Part shown: positions 16,345 through 24,683 of the stretch, piece by piece
Position numbering within the stretch: position 1 is the stretch's first letter
How the letters are laid out: each line of letters opens with the position of its first letter
Assembly (NCBI GenBank): GCA_002508315.1
Contig: DAHE01000028.1
Location: 18,191 to 54,924, forward strand
Direction: 5' to 3'
Source of the DNA: Thermocladium sp. UBA166
GTDB lineage: Archaea > Thermoproteota > Thermoprotei > Thermoproteales > Thermocladiaceae
Length of the DNA: 36,734 bases
Made by a program: the position numbers and the translations under genes
The notes under the pieces: model-generated
What the model saw: the letters and a program-made list of their open reading frames with translations, nothing else
Database searches by the model: none
What the model was told of the DNA's origin: nothing

Positions 16345-16453
16345 CTATTAGACCAAGCAGTATGGGTTAGGATTGCCTGAATCAATAGACGCAAACGAGG
16401 GAAAGCGTAAGTAAAATGATAAAAACAAAATAAAATCGTCTATTAGACCTAGC
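16345..16453. promoter_or_regulatory. Two operator-like direct repeats CTATTAGACCNAGC
   Basis: CTATTAGACC-N-AGC occurs at 16345-16358 (N is A) and again at 16440-16453 (N is T), 95 bases apart. The second copy is part of a perfect palindrome GTCTATTAGAC (16438-16448). Both lie in the divergent region between GAT-QueC and the asparaginase-type gene; the second sits just upstream of the likely TATA box (GTTATTTAG, 16464-16472) of the latter, where an activator would bind. This is a proposed operator pair, seen only by eye. Confidence 0.4.
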
Positions 16454-16493
16454 CACCCCAATAGTTATTTAGGGGTCACGCCCCCGTCACAAT

Positions 16494-17438
16494 ATGATGC
16501 CCACCATAGCGGTTCATGCAGGCGCGGGCCGGGCTAGGTTTGAGGAGGATGAGTTAAGGATGTATAGGTCTGGCCTCAGGGATGCCGCAATTAATGGATT
16601 GAAGGCATTGAGAAGCGGCAGTGCCATCGATGCCGTGGTAGAGGCAGTATCAACACTGGAATCCAATCCAGTCAACGATGCCGGCGTGGGAAGCGTCTTC
16701 AACATAGCAGGGGAGGTCGAGGTGGATGCAGGTTTAATGGATGGATCAACCATGAGCATAGGAGCCGTGGCCTCAGTCAAACACGTGGCGAACCCGATTC
16801 GCTTGGCTAGGTTCATAATGAATAACACAGATCACGTAATGGTGGTTGGGGAAGGCGCCGAGGAGCTGGCCAGAATTGCCGGTCTATGGGTGCCTGACTT
16901 CGTCTTCGTCACTGAGAAGAAGGTGAGAAGGTACAGATCCATTATAAGGGAAATGAATTCCAGCGACATTCCATATAAGAGGGTATTGAAGTTAGCAAAG
17001 GAAGCCGGCATCATGGATACCGTTGGGGCAGTTGCCCTGGACTCCGACGGCAATCTGGCCGCGGGCACCTCGACGGGCGGGGTCTGGCTAAAGTGGAGGG
17101 GCCGCGTTGGGGACTCTCCAATACCGGGAGCCGGCTACTGGGCCGATAGGCGGTGCGCCTTATCGGCAACGGGGCTTGGCGAGGTGATAATACGCCACAT
17201 GGCATCCCTAAGGGCGGCCACGGCTGTTGAGGCGGGCAGCGATATAATAACTGCCATAAATGCATCCGTTAACGGCGCAAGCGCCGTATTCGGCGTGGGT
17301 ACCATTGGATTGATAGGCATCGACTCCCTTGGGAACGTTCACGCCGCATTCAACACCGAAATGATGGGGCGCGGATTCATGAGAACGGATATGAGCGAGC
17401 CTGTGGTGGCGGTACTCCCCGAGGAGAGATTCCCGTGA
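16494..17438 (+). CDS. Isoaspartyl peptidase / L-asparaginase, Ntn hydrolase type
   Basis: A plant-type asparaginase precursor that cleaves itself to expose an N-terminal threonine. It hydrolyses asparagine or isoaspartyl dipeptides in the cytoplasm. The 314 residues show IAVHAGAG at 5-12, ESNPVNDAGVGSVFN at 56-70, the self-cleavage site before T176 in MDTVGAVALD, GTSTGGVWLKWRGRVGDSPIPGAGYWAD and TGLGEVIIRH. All residues expected for processing and catalysis (Thr176, the TSTGG loop, GRVGD) are present. Start codons 16494 and 16497 are both ATG; 16494 fits the TATA-like GTTATTTAG centred 26 bases upstream. In hyperthermophiles such enzymes are thought to clear damaged isoaspartyl peptides. Confidence 0.9.
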   Translation: MMPTIAVHAGAGRARFEEDELRMYRSGLRDAAINGLKALRSGSAIDAVVEAVSTLESNPVNDAGVGSVFNIAGEVEVDAGLMDGSTMSIGAVASVKHVANPIRLARFIMNNTDHVMVVGEGAEELARIAGLWVPDFVFVTEKKVRRYRSIIREMNSSDIPYKRVLKLAKEAGIMDTVGAVALDSDGNLAAGTSTGGVWLKWRGRVGDSPIPGAGYWADRRCALSATGLGEVIIRHMASLRAATAVEAGSDIITAINASVNGASAVFGVGTIGLIGIDSLGNVHAAFNTEMMGRGFMRTDMSEPVVAVLPEERFP

Positions 17439-17544
17439 ATCGACACCCTAGCCGCCTGCAAGATGCCGATCCCATCCCCGGCCCCACCCATTTGATTCGG
17501 GGAAAGCAGTTTAAGAAATTAAGTTAGACATGGCATTCCCCATC

Positions 17545-18186
17545 TTAACTATTTGTCGAGGAGGGCATTCTCCACGCTTCTATCACGTCAATGGCTGGGT
17601 ACTCCATTATCACTCGCCTACTCGGTTGGTTGCCGATCCACTTCCTAGCCAGCACCTTGCCGCAGCAATCCAAGTAGTTTATGCCGTCCATGTATATGGC
17701 CTCCCTGAACGGCCTTCTGGCAAAGCTTGATAAGTAATTCCCAGCGGCCAGCCTGGCTCTCCAAACTATGTAGGGCAGCTCATCTCCGCGATCCAGCCTA
17801 ACCATCCTTGAATCGAAGTAGAGAGGCCTCCCCAACGCCATAGATACTTGGGCCGACGCGATGCCGGCGGAGATGGAGGTTAGCTTGAATTCACGGCCTC
17901 CGAACGGTATGTGATTGCCGAGGAATAGATTTATCTCGTCGGAAACCACGTACGCAGTAGAGGCGCCGAATCCCTTCATCAATTCCCTGGCCGCGGCCTC
18001 AATGGCGGCCCTAACCCTCTCATCCCTGGGCTTTCGGAAACCGTTTAACCTGGTCCTGAACGACACGCCGTCCAGCCTCAACACAATTAACTGGCCATCG
18101 ACCACACTCATTGATTCCCTGGACTTGAAGTACTCCTTGGCGCTCCTCAGATCCACCTCAAGTAATCTATCCATTGCCTTCAGCAT
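17545..18186 (-). CDS. thg1: Thg1-like tRNA(His) guanylyltransferase family protein
   Basis: A 3'-to-5' nucleotidyltransferase of the Thg1/TLP family. Eukaryotic members add G-1 to tRNA(His); archaeal members add nucleotides in a template-dependent way and can repair 5' ends. The 213-residue protein holds the metal-binding motifs LRLDG (D39, G40) with GVSF, the FRKPRDERV block at 50-58, and SDEINLFL with D83/E84. The C-terminal half is more diverged. The ATG at 18186 overlaps the stop of the upstream 101-residue gene (ATGCTGA), so the two are translationally coupled. It is convergent with the asparaginase-type gene across about 106 bases in which I see nothing certain. Confidence 0.8.
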   Translation of the reverse strand: MLKAMDRLLEVDLRSAKEYFKSRESMSVVDGQLIVLRLDGVSFRTRLNGFRKPRDERVRAAIEAAARELMKGFGASTAYVVSDEINLFLGNHIPFGGREFKLTSISAGIASAQVSMALGRPLYFDSRMVRLDRGDELPYIVWRARLAAGNYLSSFARRPFREAIYMDGINYLDCCGKVLARKWIGNQPSRRVIMEYPAIDVIEAWRMPSSTNS

Positions 18187-18485
18187 ACTGATTCCACAAA
18201 TCGCTTTGCTGCCTCTCGTGCCTCATCTATTGTGCTGGCTTCCTCTATGCACACTCTCTCCTCATCCTTCATGTAAACCAAGTATTTATCTCCATGCAGG
18301 TATATTCCGGCATACGCAAAGCAATTCTCCTCATCCATGGTCCCCACCTCCTCCATTGGTGCAACATCAAGCCCTATCTTTGATCTAACGGCGTTCACGT
18401 ACTCCAGCTCGCATCGCACCAATGTATTGCCGCTGGTAATGTAAAAAAGTTTTCGTCGATATTTGGCATGGATCCCCAAGCCCAT
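18180..18485 (-). CDS. Unknown small protein coupled to thg1, 101 aa
   Basis: I do not recognise this protein. It is soluble and acidic, has four cysteines, a possible strand GDKYLVYMKDEERV near 64-77 and a C-terminal helix (STIDEAREAAKRFVES). The stop overlaps the thg1 start by 7 bases, so it likely shares the thg1 transcript. The ATG at 18485 lacks a clear TATA box; a later start near the internal TTG/GTG that follows a CTTTTTTACA stretch would give about 80 residues, so the N-terminus is uncertain. The shape loosely resembles the 72-residue protein at 2970-3188. Confidence 0.55.
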   Translation of the reverse strand: MGLGIHAKYRRKLFYITSGNTLVRCELEYVNAVRSKIGLDVAPMEEVGTMDEENCFAYAGIYLHGDKYLVYMKDEERVCIEEASTIDEAREAAKRFVESVC

Positions 18486-18576
18486 CTAATGCGGTGGCAT
18501 TCCAGTCTCGACGTTGCCTCTTCATTTCTCGCCATTTTATGTATTCTTTAAGACATATTTAAATAAAGCCGCAATG

Positions 18577-18584
18577 TTTAAATA
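18577..18584 (+). promoter_or_regulatory. TATA box of acs
   Basis: TTTAAATA is centred about 28 bases before the ATG at 18609. A second AT-rich box, ATTTAAATAAA, lies at about 18557-18567 and could serve a longer transcript. Confidence 0.5.
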
Positions 18585-18608
18585 TAACATTAGAAAATAG
18601 TTATAGTT

Positions 18609-20612
18609 ATGTCGATTGAAGAGAAAGATCTTCCATTTGACGAGAAGATAATAATAAATAAATGGGTCAATAAAAATCTCTCAATAGAGGATTACAAGAA
18701 GTTACATGAAAGGACAATCTCCGATATAGAGGAGTTCTGGTCCGGCGTAGCCAAGGAATTGGATTGGTTCAGCCCGTGGAGCAAGGCCTTGACCGCGGAT
18801 CCCCAGCCGCCCTTCTATAAGTGGTTCGCCGGCGGCAAATTAAACGCGTCCTACTTGACGCTGGATAGACACGTCGCGTCTTGGAGGAAGAACAAGGTGG
18901 CATACATATGGGAGGGGGAGCCCGTTGATAGTAAGGGCAACCCAGTGGAGGTCAGGCGATTGACCTACTACGACCTCTACAGGGAGGTGAATAAGCTTGC
19001 GCATGTTATGAAGACAAAGTTGGGGCTCAAGAAGGGAGACACCATAACTATCTACATGCCTATGATTCCGGAATTACCGATCGTGATGCTGGCGGCGGCC
19101 AGGCTGGGAGTCATTTTCTCAGTCGTTTTCTCCGGCTTCAGCGCGTCGGCGCTATCTGACAGGATAAACGACGCCAAGGCTCGCGTCGTATTCACGGTGG
19201 ATGGCTTTTGGAGGCGGGGAAAACAGGTTAGACTGAAGGAGGTCGTCGACGATGCGTTGAAGATGAGTCCAAGCGTGGAGAAGGTGGTTGTCTACAAGAG
19301 ACTCGGCTTGAGCGATACCCCAATGACTGCTGGGCGTGATCATTGGTGGAGCGACTTAATGGAGGACGTTCCCGTCAATGCATACATACAGCCGGAACCC
19401 GTTGAAAGCGAGCATCCCCTTTATATCCTGTACACATCAGGCACGACGGGCAAGCCCAAGGGAATAGTGCACGACACTGGGGGCTATTTGACCGAGCTTC
19501 ATGCAACTATGAAGTGGGTCTTCGACATAAAAGACGACGATGTGTATTGGTGCGTTGCCGATATAGGCTGGGTCACCGGCCACAGCTATATAGTCTTCGG
19601 GCCCCTCTTGGAGGGCGCTACAATAGTTATGTATGAAGGCGCGCCGGATTACCCGGCGCCGGATAGGTGGTGGCGAATAATTGAGAGGTACGGCGTAACG
19701 GTTTACTACACCACGCCGACGGCCATAAGGACATTCATGAGGTACGGGGACGAGTGGGTGAGCAAGCACGACTTCTCCACCATTAGGTTAATGCACAGCG
19801 TGGGGGAGCCCATCAATCCAGAGGCGTGGAGGTGGGCGTGGAAGTGGATAGGCAGGGGCGAGGTTCCCTTTGGCTCCACGTGGTGGATGACAGAGACCGG
19901 CGGCATATTGATAAGCCACGTGCCGGGTTGGGGATTAACTCCGCTAAAGCCGGGGACGAATGGTTTGCCAATCCCAGGCGTGGAAGCGGATGTGGTGGAT
20001 GATGAGGGCAAGCCAGTGCAGGGGCAGCGGGGCTATCTCATAATCAAGAAGCCATGGCCTGGAATGCCGTTGACCATATGGGGAGACCCATCCAGATACG
20101 TCAACGTCTACTTCTCCAAGTTCCCAGGAGTGTTCTATGCAGGTGATTGGGCAATAAAGGATGAGGATGGCTACATATGGGTGCTGGGCCGCGCCGACGA
20201 GGTGATAAAGGTGGCCGGCCATAGGCTGGGCACGTACGAGATAGAGTCAGCCATGATATCCCACAAGAGCGTGGCCGAGGCGGCGGTGGTCGGCGTTCCG
20301 GATCAGGTGAAGGGGGAGGTGCCCGTCGCCTTCGTCGTGTTGAGAAGCGGCAATGCTCCATCCGATGAGCTTAGGAGGGAATTAAGGGCGTGGGTGAGGC
20401 AAGTCGTGGGACCCATTGCGGAGCCATCCAATATAATCTTCGTCACGAAACTGCCGAAGACGCGGAGCGGCAAGATAATGAGGAGACTAGTGAGGCAAGT
20501 CGTCATGAATCAACCGCTGGGCGATGCAACCACCCTGGAGGATGAGACTAGCATAGATGAGGCAAAGCGCGCCTATGAGGAATTACGCAAGGAAATTAGT
20601 GGTAATATGTGA
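18609..20612 (+). CDS. acs: Acetyl-CoA synthetase, AMP-forming
   Basis: It activates acetate (or a short-chain acid) with ATP and CoA through an acyl-AMP. The 667 residues are the normal Acs length. Motifs are YTSGTTGKPKG (P-loop, 276-285 region), a Trp-rich acid-pocket block STWWMTETGG typical of acetate/propionate enzymes, YAGDWAIKDEDGYIWVLGRADEVIKVAGHR, and the C-terminal KTRSGKIMRR, whose lysine is the catalytic, acetylatable residue in this family. The N-terminal 50 residues are lysine-rich and written in more AT-rich codons than the rest. An acetate transporter gene follows 75 bases downstream with its own promoter, so acetate uptake and activation are linked. Confidence 0.92.
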   Translation: MSIEEKDLPFDEKIIINKWVNKNLSIEDYKKLHERTISDIEEFWSGVAKELDWFSPWSKALTADPQPPFYKWFAGGKLNASYLTLDRHVASWRKNKVAYIWEGEPVDSKGNPVEVRRLTYYDLYREVNKLAHVMKTKLGLKKGDTITIYMPMIPELPIVMLAAARLGVIFSVVFSGFSASALSDRINDAKARVVFTVDGFWRRGKQVRLKEVVDDALKMSPSVEKVVVYKRLGLSDTPMTAGRDHWWSDLMEDVPVNAYIQPEPVESEHPLYILYTSGTTGKPKGIVHDTGGYLTELHATMKWVFDIKDDDVYWCVADIGWVTGHSYIVFGPLLEGATIVMYEGAPDYPAPDRWWRIIERYGVTVYYTTPTAIRTFMRYGDEWVSKHDFSTIRLMHSVGEPINPEAWRWAWKWIGRGEVPFGSTWWMTETGGILISHVPGWGLTPLKPGTNGLPIPGVEADVVDDEGKPVQGQRGYLIIKKPWPGMPLTIWGDPSRYVNVYFSKFPGVFYAGDWAIKDEDGYIWVLGRADEVIKVAGHRLGTYEIESAMISHKSVAEAAVVGVPDQVKGEVPVAFVVLRSGNAPSDELRRELRAWVRQVVGPIAEPSNIIFVTKLPKTRSGKIMRRLVRQVVMNQPLGDATTLEDETSIDEAKRAYEELRKEISGNM

Positions 20613-20657
20613 TTTGATAATACATAGGAAATATTAAATATTTATCAAAAGGCAAAG

Positions 20658-20667
20658 CTTAAAAATA
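20658..20667 (+). promoter_or_regulatory. TATA box of the acetate transporter gene
   Basis: CTTAAAAATA is centred 25-26 bases before the ATG at 20688. It is nearly identical to the box of the ECF operon (3302-3311). Confidence 0.65.
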
Positions 20668-20687
20668 ATAGATATTTCAATAATTAC

Positions 20688-21233
20688 ATGTCTCAAAAAA
20701 CCGCAAACCCAGCCGTGCTTGGCTTGTCCGGCTTCGCTATGACCACCCTAGTGCTAAGCGCGGTGAATGCCGGACTAGTCTCAAATTCAACCGCCGTGCT
20801 TGGCTTGGCAGCGTTCTACGGAGGCTTGGCTCAACTAGTGGCTGCAATATATGAGTTCAAGGCTGGGAATACCTTTGGCTACCTGGCATTCTTTACGTAC
20901 GGGGCCTTCTGGGAGTGGTTCTTCACAACAATACTATTAATAGGGCTACACGTGATAGGGCCCAGCCCAGCAATAAATACCGTGCTAATCGCCTTCGGAA
21001 TATTCACCTTCATTATGTGGATAGCCACGTTTAAACTGAGCTGGGCGCTTTGGCTGACTTTCCTATTGCTGTGGATAACGTTCTTCCTCTTGGGGCTTGG
21101 CTACACTATGGCTGGAGGCTATATTGGAATATTAACGGCTTTGGCGGCTTGGTATGCGGCGTTCGCATCAGTGATGCAGGAAGTATTCAATAGGCCAATG
21201 CCTATGCTATCAACGGCGCCGTTAAGGAAGTGA
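20688..21233 (+). CDS. satP: Acetate uptake transporter, GPR1/FUN34/YaaH (SatP) family
   Basis: The 181-residue membrane protein has six predicted helices and the family hallmark NPAVLGLSGFAMTT near residues 7-20. The matching later blocks are AFYGGLAQLVAAIYEFKAGNTFGYLAFFTYGAFWEWF. Members import acetate or succinate with protons. It lies 75 bases after acetyl-CoA synthetase and has its own TATA box, so the pair form an acetate-assimilation module. The ATG at 20688 is clear, and there is no leader. Confidence 0.92.
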   Translation: MSQKTANPAVLGLSGFAMTTLVLSAVNAGLVSNSTAVLGLAAFYGGLAQLVAAIYEFKAGNTFGYLAFFTYGAFWEWFFTTILLIGLHVIGPSPAINTVLIAFGIFTFIMWIATFKLSWALWLTFLLLWITFFLLGLGYTMAGGYIGILTALAAWYAAFASVMQEVFNRPMPMLSTAPLRK

Positions 21234-21290
21234 TAGGCTGCCCGCGACGCTTCTAAATCTAAAATAATAATTTTCCAACACGTAGTTGCC

Positions 21291-23198
21291 TTACATGTGC
21301 TCTATTATTGGTATTCCCATTATGTTCATCACGTTGCCCAGCGCTGTGCGGAATGCAGTAACTAATGCCAACCTGAAATCCCTCAGCTCCGGCTCCGCAT
21401 TTATGACTGGGCTCTTCTCGTAGAATACGTTGAAGTCCGTGGCCATCCTATTGACGTAATCCACAAGGTTCTCCAGTCTCAGGTTTGAGGATACCTCCGC
21501 TAATGCCCTAGGTAATCCTCCCAAGTCCCTTATTAACTTGACCTCCTCCTCGCTGAGAGACTTGGGAGCAGCGACTCCGGTTATGGCTGGGTACCCGGCT
21601 TTCTCCAGTATTGATGATGCGCGGACATACGAGTACTGAATGAATGGGCCGCTGTTCTGCTTCAAATCTAGGAGCTTGTCCCAGTTGAACTCGAGCACCT
21701 TGAGGGGGGATATCGATAGGAAGGAGAATCGAATCGCCCCCACCGCCACCGCCTTCACTACCTTGCCCGCCTCCTCCTTGCTTAGCCTATCCTTTACTAT
21801 TTTCCACACCCTCTCCTCCGCCTCCTCCAGCAAGTCATCCATTGATACTATCCGCCCCCTCCTGCTGCTCATCTTGGCTCCAGGCATGTTTACCATCTCA
21901 TATGAATAATGCATTATCCTCCCAGCGTCGTACCCCATCATGTGAAGCAACACCCTCAGTTGGGCTTGCGGATGGGTTTGCTCCGATCCTATTACCCTTA
22001 TCACCCTGCTCGGCTTGCATGAATCCAAACACCAAACTGCGTACGCCAAATCCCTGGTGAGGTATAGCGTGGATCCATCGCTTCTAGTCAGCATGGCCTT
22101 TGGCAAGAACTTGGGCAGGGACAGCGAATTCGCCAAGTCGTGGTCCTTGGCGTATCTCTCCACATCCACAGTCACGGCGCCGCCCAGCCTCTCCACGTAA
22201 TCGGCCCCCGCGGCGACTATTCTATCTACTAGGGCCTTTGCAAGTCCCGTGTCGAGCGCTATCTCGGATTCCCAATCAAATGCATCGAATGATGCCCCAA
22301 ATGAACTCAGGGTGGACTTAAAGCCATCGAATATACGCTCTATCCCCTCCCTCACCTTGCTCCGTATCTCCTGGTTTCCCCGCTCGTACTCCCTAACCCA
22401 CCTACCCACTTCATCCGTCACATTCACTCCGCCCAGGGATGAGGCGAGCGCGTTCACTAGCTCTTCATCCTCGGAGCTCCATTTAGCCAGTACGCCTACC
22501 CACTCATCCCTCTCGGCTATTAACTTGCGCTTCTCATCATCATTCTCAACGCTCCTCTCCGCCGTGGACAGTCTCTGGACCTCCCCTACTGCGTACGTTA
22601 TGGAATATACGGCCCCCAGCACCTTATCCGGCTTCGCACCCTTCCTGATTCTCTCGTTTATCAATTCCTTTGCACTTTGATACCCTATTGCCATGTACAT
22701 CACTTGAGGGCCGCAATCATCAACGTAGAACCTGGTGCTGACCTCGCTGCCGCAGAAGCGGTGAAGGCGGGATAGAGTGTCCCCGATTATCATGTTTCTG
22801 CCATGACCCGTGTGCAGCTGGTGTATTGGATTGGCGCTCGTGTGCTCTATAACCACCCTAGAACCTCCGCACCTGGGGGACCAGCCGTACTTGCCTCCCG
22901 CGGATAGAATTGAATTGATCACCAACTCCGCGTACGCATAATTATCTATGTCTATGTTGAGGAAACCATTGACTAAATCAATGCGTTTTATCAATCCCCG
23001 CGGACGCAGCGATTTTATTGCATCGGCAATGCCGGGGTTATTCTTCAAGTACGTATGGAGGGGCACAGCCATGAAGCCGAATCCCTCCCTAGCCCTGCCC
23101 GGCTTGACTTCGCTGAAATCCATCCCAGTCACGCTGCTTAACTCAGCCAACAACGACTTGAAATCCGCCTCTACCTGCTCCTCAGGGTCATAAATCAT
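21291..23198 (-). CDS. argS: Arginyl-tRNA synthetase
   Basis: Class I aminoacyl-tRNA synthetase that charges tRNA(Arg). The 635-residue protein has the N-terminal Add-1-like domain (1 to about 110), the HIGH-type motif HTGH at 129-132 in SANPIHQLHTGHGRN, LYLTRDLAYAVW, the KMSKS-type AKMSSRRGRIV, and the C-terminal anticodon-binding domain ending in MNIMGIPIIEHM. The ATG at 23198 has AT-rich TATA candidates (TTTAAATTAAATAAATA, 23214-23230), the second of which is about 27 bases upstream. It is convergent with the acetate transporter across 57 bases. Confidence 0.95.
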   Translation of the reverse strand: MIYDPEEQVEADFKSLLAELSSVTGMDFSEVKPGRAREGFGFMAVPLHTYLKNNPGIADAIKSLRPRGLIKRIDLVNGFLNIDIDNYAYAELVINSILSAGGKYGWSPRCGGSRVVIEHTSANPIHQLHTGHGRNMIIGDTLSRLHRFCGSEVSTRFYVDDCGPQVMYMAIGYQSAKELINERIRKGAKPDKVLGAVYSITYAVGEVQRLSTAERSVENDDEKRKLIAERDEWVGVLAKWSSEDEELVNALASSLGGVNVTDEVGRWVREYERGNQEIRSKVREGIERIFDGFKSTLSSFGASFDAFDWESEIALDTGLAKALVDRIVAAGADYVERLGGAVTVDVERYAKDHDLANSLSLPKFLPKAMLTRSDGSTLYLTRDLAYAVWCLDSCKPSRVIRVIGSEQTHPQAQLRVLLHMMGYDAGRIMHYSYEMVNMPGAKMSSRRGRIVSMDDLLEEAEERVWKIVKDRLSKEEAGKVVKAVAVGAIRFSFLSISPLKVLEFNWDKLLDLKQNSGPFIQYSYVRASSILEKAGYPAITGVAAPKSLSEEEVKLIRDLGGLPRALAEVSSNLRLENLVDYVNRMATDFNVFYEKSPVINAEPELRDFRLALVTAFRTALGNVMNIMGIPIIEHM

Positions 23199-23405
23199 GA
23201 ATAGCTGAACCCCTTTAAATTAAATAAATATTCCCTCGGCTCGGAATAGACTTTCAACTAACTTATTCCTATAGGCTCCATGAATTACCCAGTTCTTGCA
23301 GGGCCTTTCATCCCCTCAACCCCCGATAGGTTAAACATCAATGGGTCGGCGGGGGAAGTCAACCACCGGCAAAGGTTTTTAGGGAAGACCGCGGAATATA
23401 TAATT

Positions 23406-24515
23406 ATGTGGAGGCCGTTGATCGCGATCGTGGCTTTCATGATTGCATCGATGGGCGTATCGCTTCATGCAGCGTTGATACCCGTCATAATTCCGCCAGT
23501 CTCAACGCCCTGCCTTAATTACTCCATATCGCTCAACTTGACCTACGCATCGCTGCCCAATGCTGTCCTGAGCAAGCTGAATGAATTGAATCCCGTTTTG
23601 TATAGGTCCATTGAACTCGTGGCAAGAACCGTGCCTCCATGGTTTGGATTGGGGAGTGAGAATTTATCCTTAATAGTATATGGTGAATCAATACATATAA
23701 CGAATTGGGCCGTATCCAACTCCACGGGAGGAATAGAGTGGCATGCATGCATAGGCAGAGACGAGCTGAACGCGGTTGGCCCTTGGACTGTGGTGATAGG
23801 GAGCGGGGATAGGTACCCCTTGTCAGTGCTGTTTGGATTCAGAACAGGAAATGAAAGCCTTAGATCACTGCTGGGGAATCTGTCCAGGGTGGGCGGCGTC
23901 CTCCTGGGCGAAAATAACCATACCTATAATTTATGGCATCGGGTGGGCAATCACTATGGAGTGCCGATGCCCATGCATGTCGTCCTCTATGCTTGGCTGG
24001 GCAGCGATTTATCGCCACGCAGGCCCGTATCGCCTTTGCCGACTTACTTTGATGGAGCCCCATTCCCATATTATGGTAAGTACATAGATTTACGCCTGTT
24101 CAGCGTCGTTAATGGAAGCGTGGAGTCGAGCGCTAGCTATGGTGTCAACTTAACCGTGGGTAGCATGACTGGATTTGGGCTTTCCATATACGGAACCCAG
24201 CGATTACTTCCATACGGTCCCTTGCAGTATAATTCCATGCTTTTCATCTATGGAAACGGAACCATCGCCAGCGCATCGTGCTTGGGCGAATCGTTCTACG
24301 ATACTGAGGTGACCCTTCAATTCATTAATCCAGCGTATGGCAATTACATTACGATGCCCATTTATAATTATAGGTCGCCGCCCACCGGCATTGCCTTGAT
24401 AAATGGATCATTAATATCAGGAGGGTATTTGACAGAGTATGACTTCTACAACGACTCATCCATAGTGGAAGCTCCGTTATTTAATGCGTCAACTAGCGCT
24501 TGCAAGTTGAATTGA
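23406..24515 (+). CDS. Secreted or surface protein of unknown function
   Basis: I do not recognise the domain. From the ATG at 23406 the product has about 369 residues and begins MWRPLIAIVAFMIASMGVSL, a typical signal peptide. It has many N-x-S/T sequons (NYSISLNLTY, ENLSLIV, NVTLT-like NLTVG, NGTIA), as expected of an N-glycosylated exported protein. It contains many Tyr, Gly and Ser residues and no membrane anchor near the C-terminus. The open frame reaches back to 23280, but residues before the signal peptide look unlike protein and a TATA-like GGTTTTTAG is near 23374-23382. An AATATATAAT right before the ATG leaves the exact start open (GTG at 23430 is possible). It is followed by a membrane regulator and another secreted protein. 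Confidence 0.6.
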   Translation: MWRPLIAIVAFMIASMGVSLHAALIPVIIPPVSTPCLNYSISLNLTYASLPNAVLSKLNELNPVLYRSIELVARTVPPWFGLGSENLSLIVYGESIHITNWAVSNSTGGIEWHACIGRDELNAVGPWTVVIGSGDRYPLSVLFGFRTGNESLRSLLGNLSRVGGVLLGENNHTYNLWHRVGNHYGVPMPMHVVLYAWLGSDLSPRRPVSPLPTYFDGAPFPYYGKYIDLRLFSVVNGSVESSASYGVNLTVGSMTGFGLSIYGTQRLLPYGPLQYNSMLFIYGNGTIASASCLGESFYDTEVTLQFINPAYGNYITMPIYNYRSPPTGIALINGSLISGGYLTEYDFYNDSSIVEAPLFNASTSACKLN

Positions 24516-24653
24516 GGAATAATGGAATCCATATGATGTGGGACCAATTTTTCAGCGAAGCAAGGGATTGAGATGCCTCGGGCGGAGGCGATCGCTGTGA
24601 AGCCCTCCTTGAATAATATCTCATCCAGGGCGTGGTCATCTATGGACGGGAAA

Positions 24654-24662
24654 GTTTTAAAC
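24654..24662 (+). promoter_or_regulatory. TATA box of the membrane-anchored regulator gene
   Basis: GTTTTAAAC is centred 26 bases before the ATG at 24684, supporting a leaderless start. Confidence 0.6.
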
Positions 24663-24683
24663 TAAGGAACTGGTCGTGATTCC

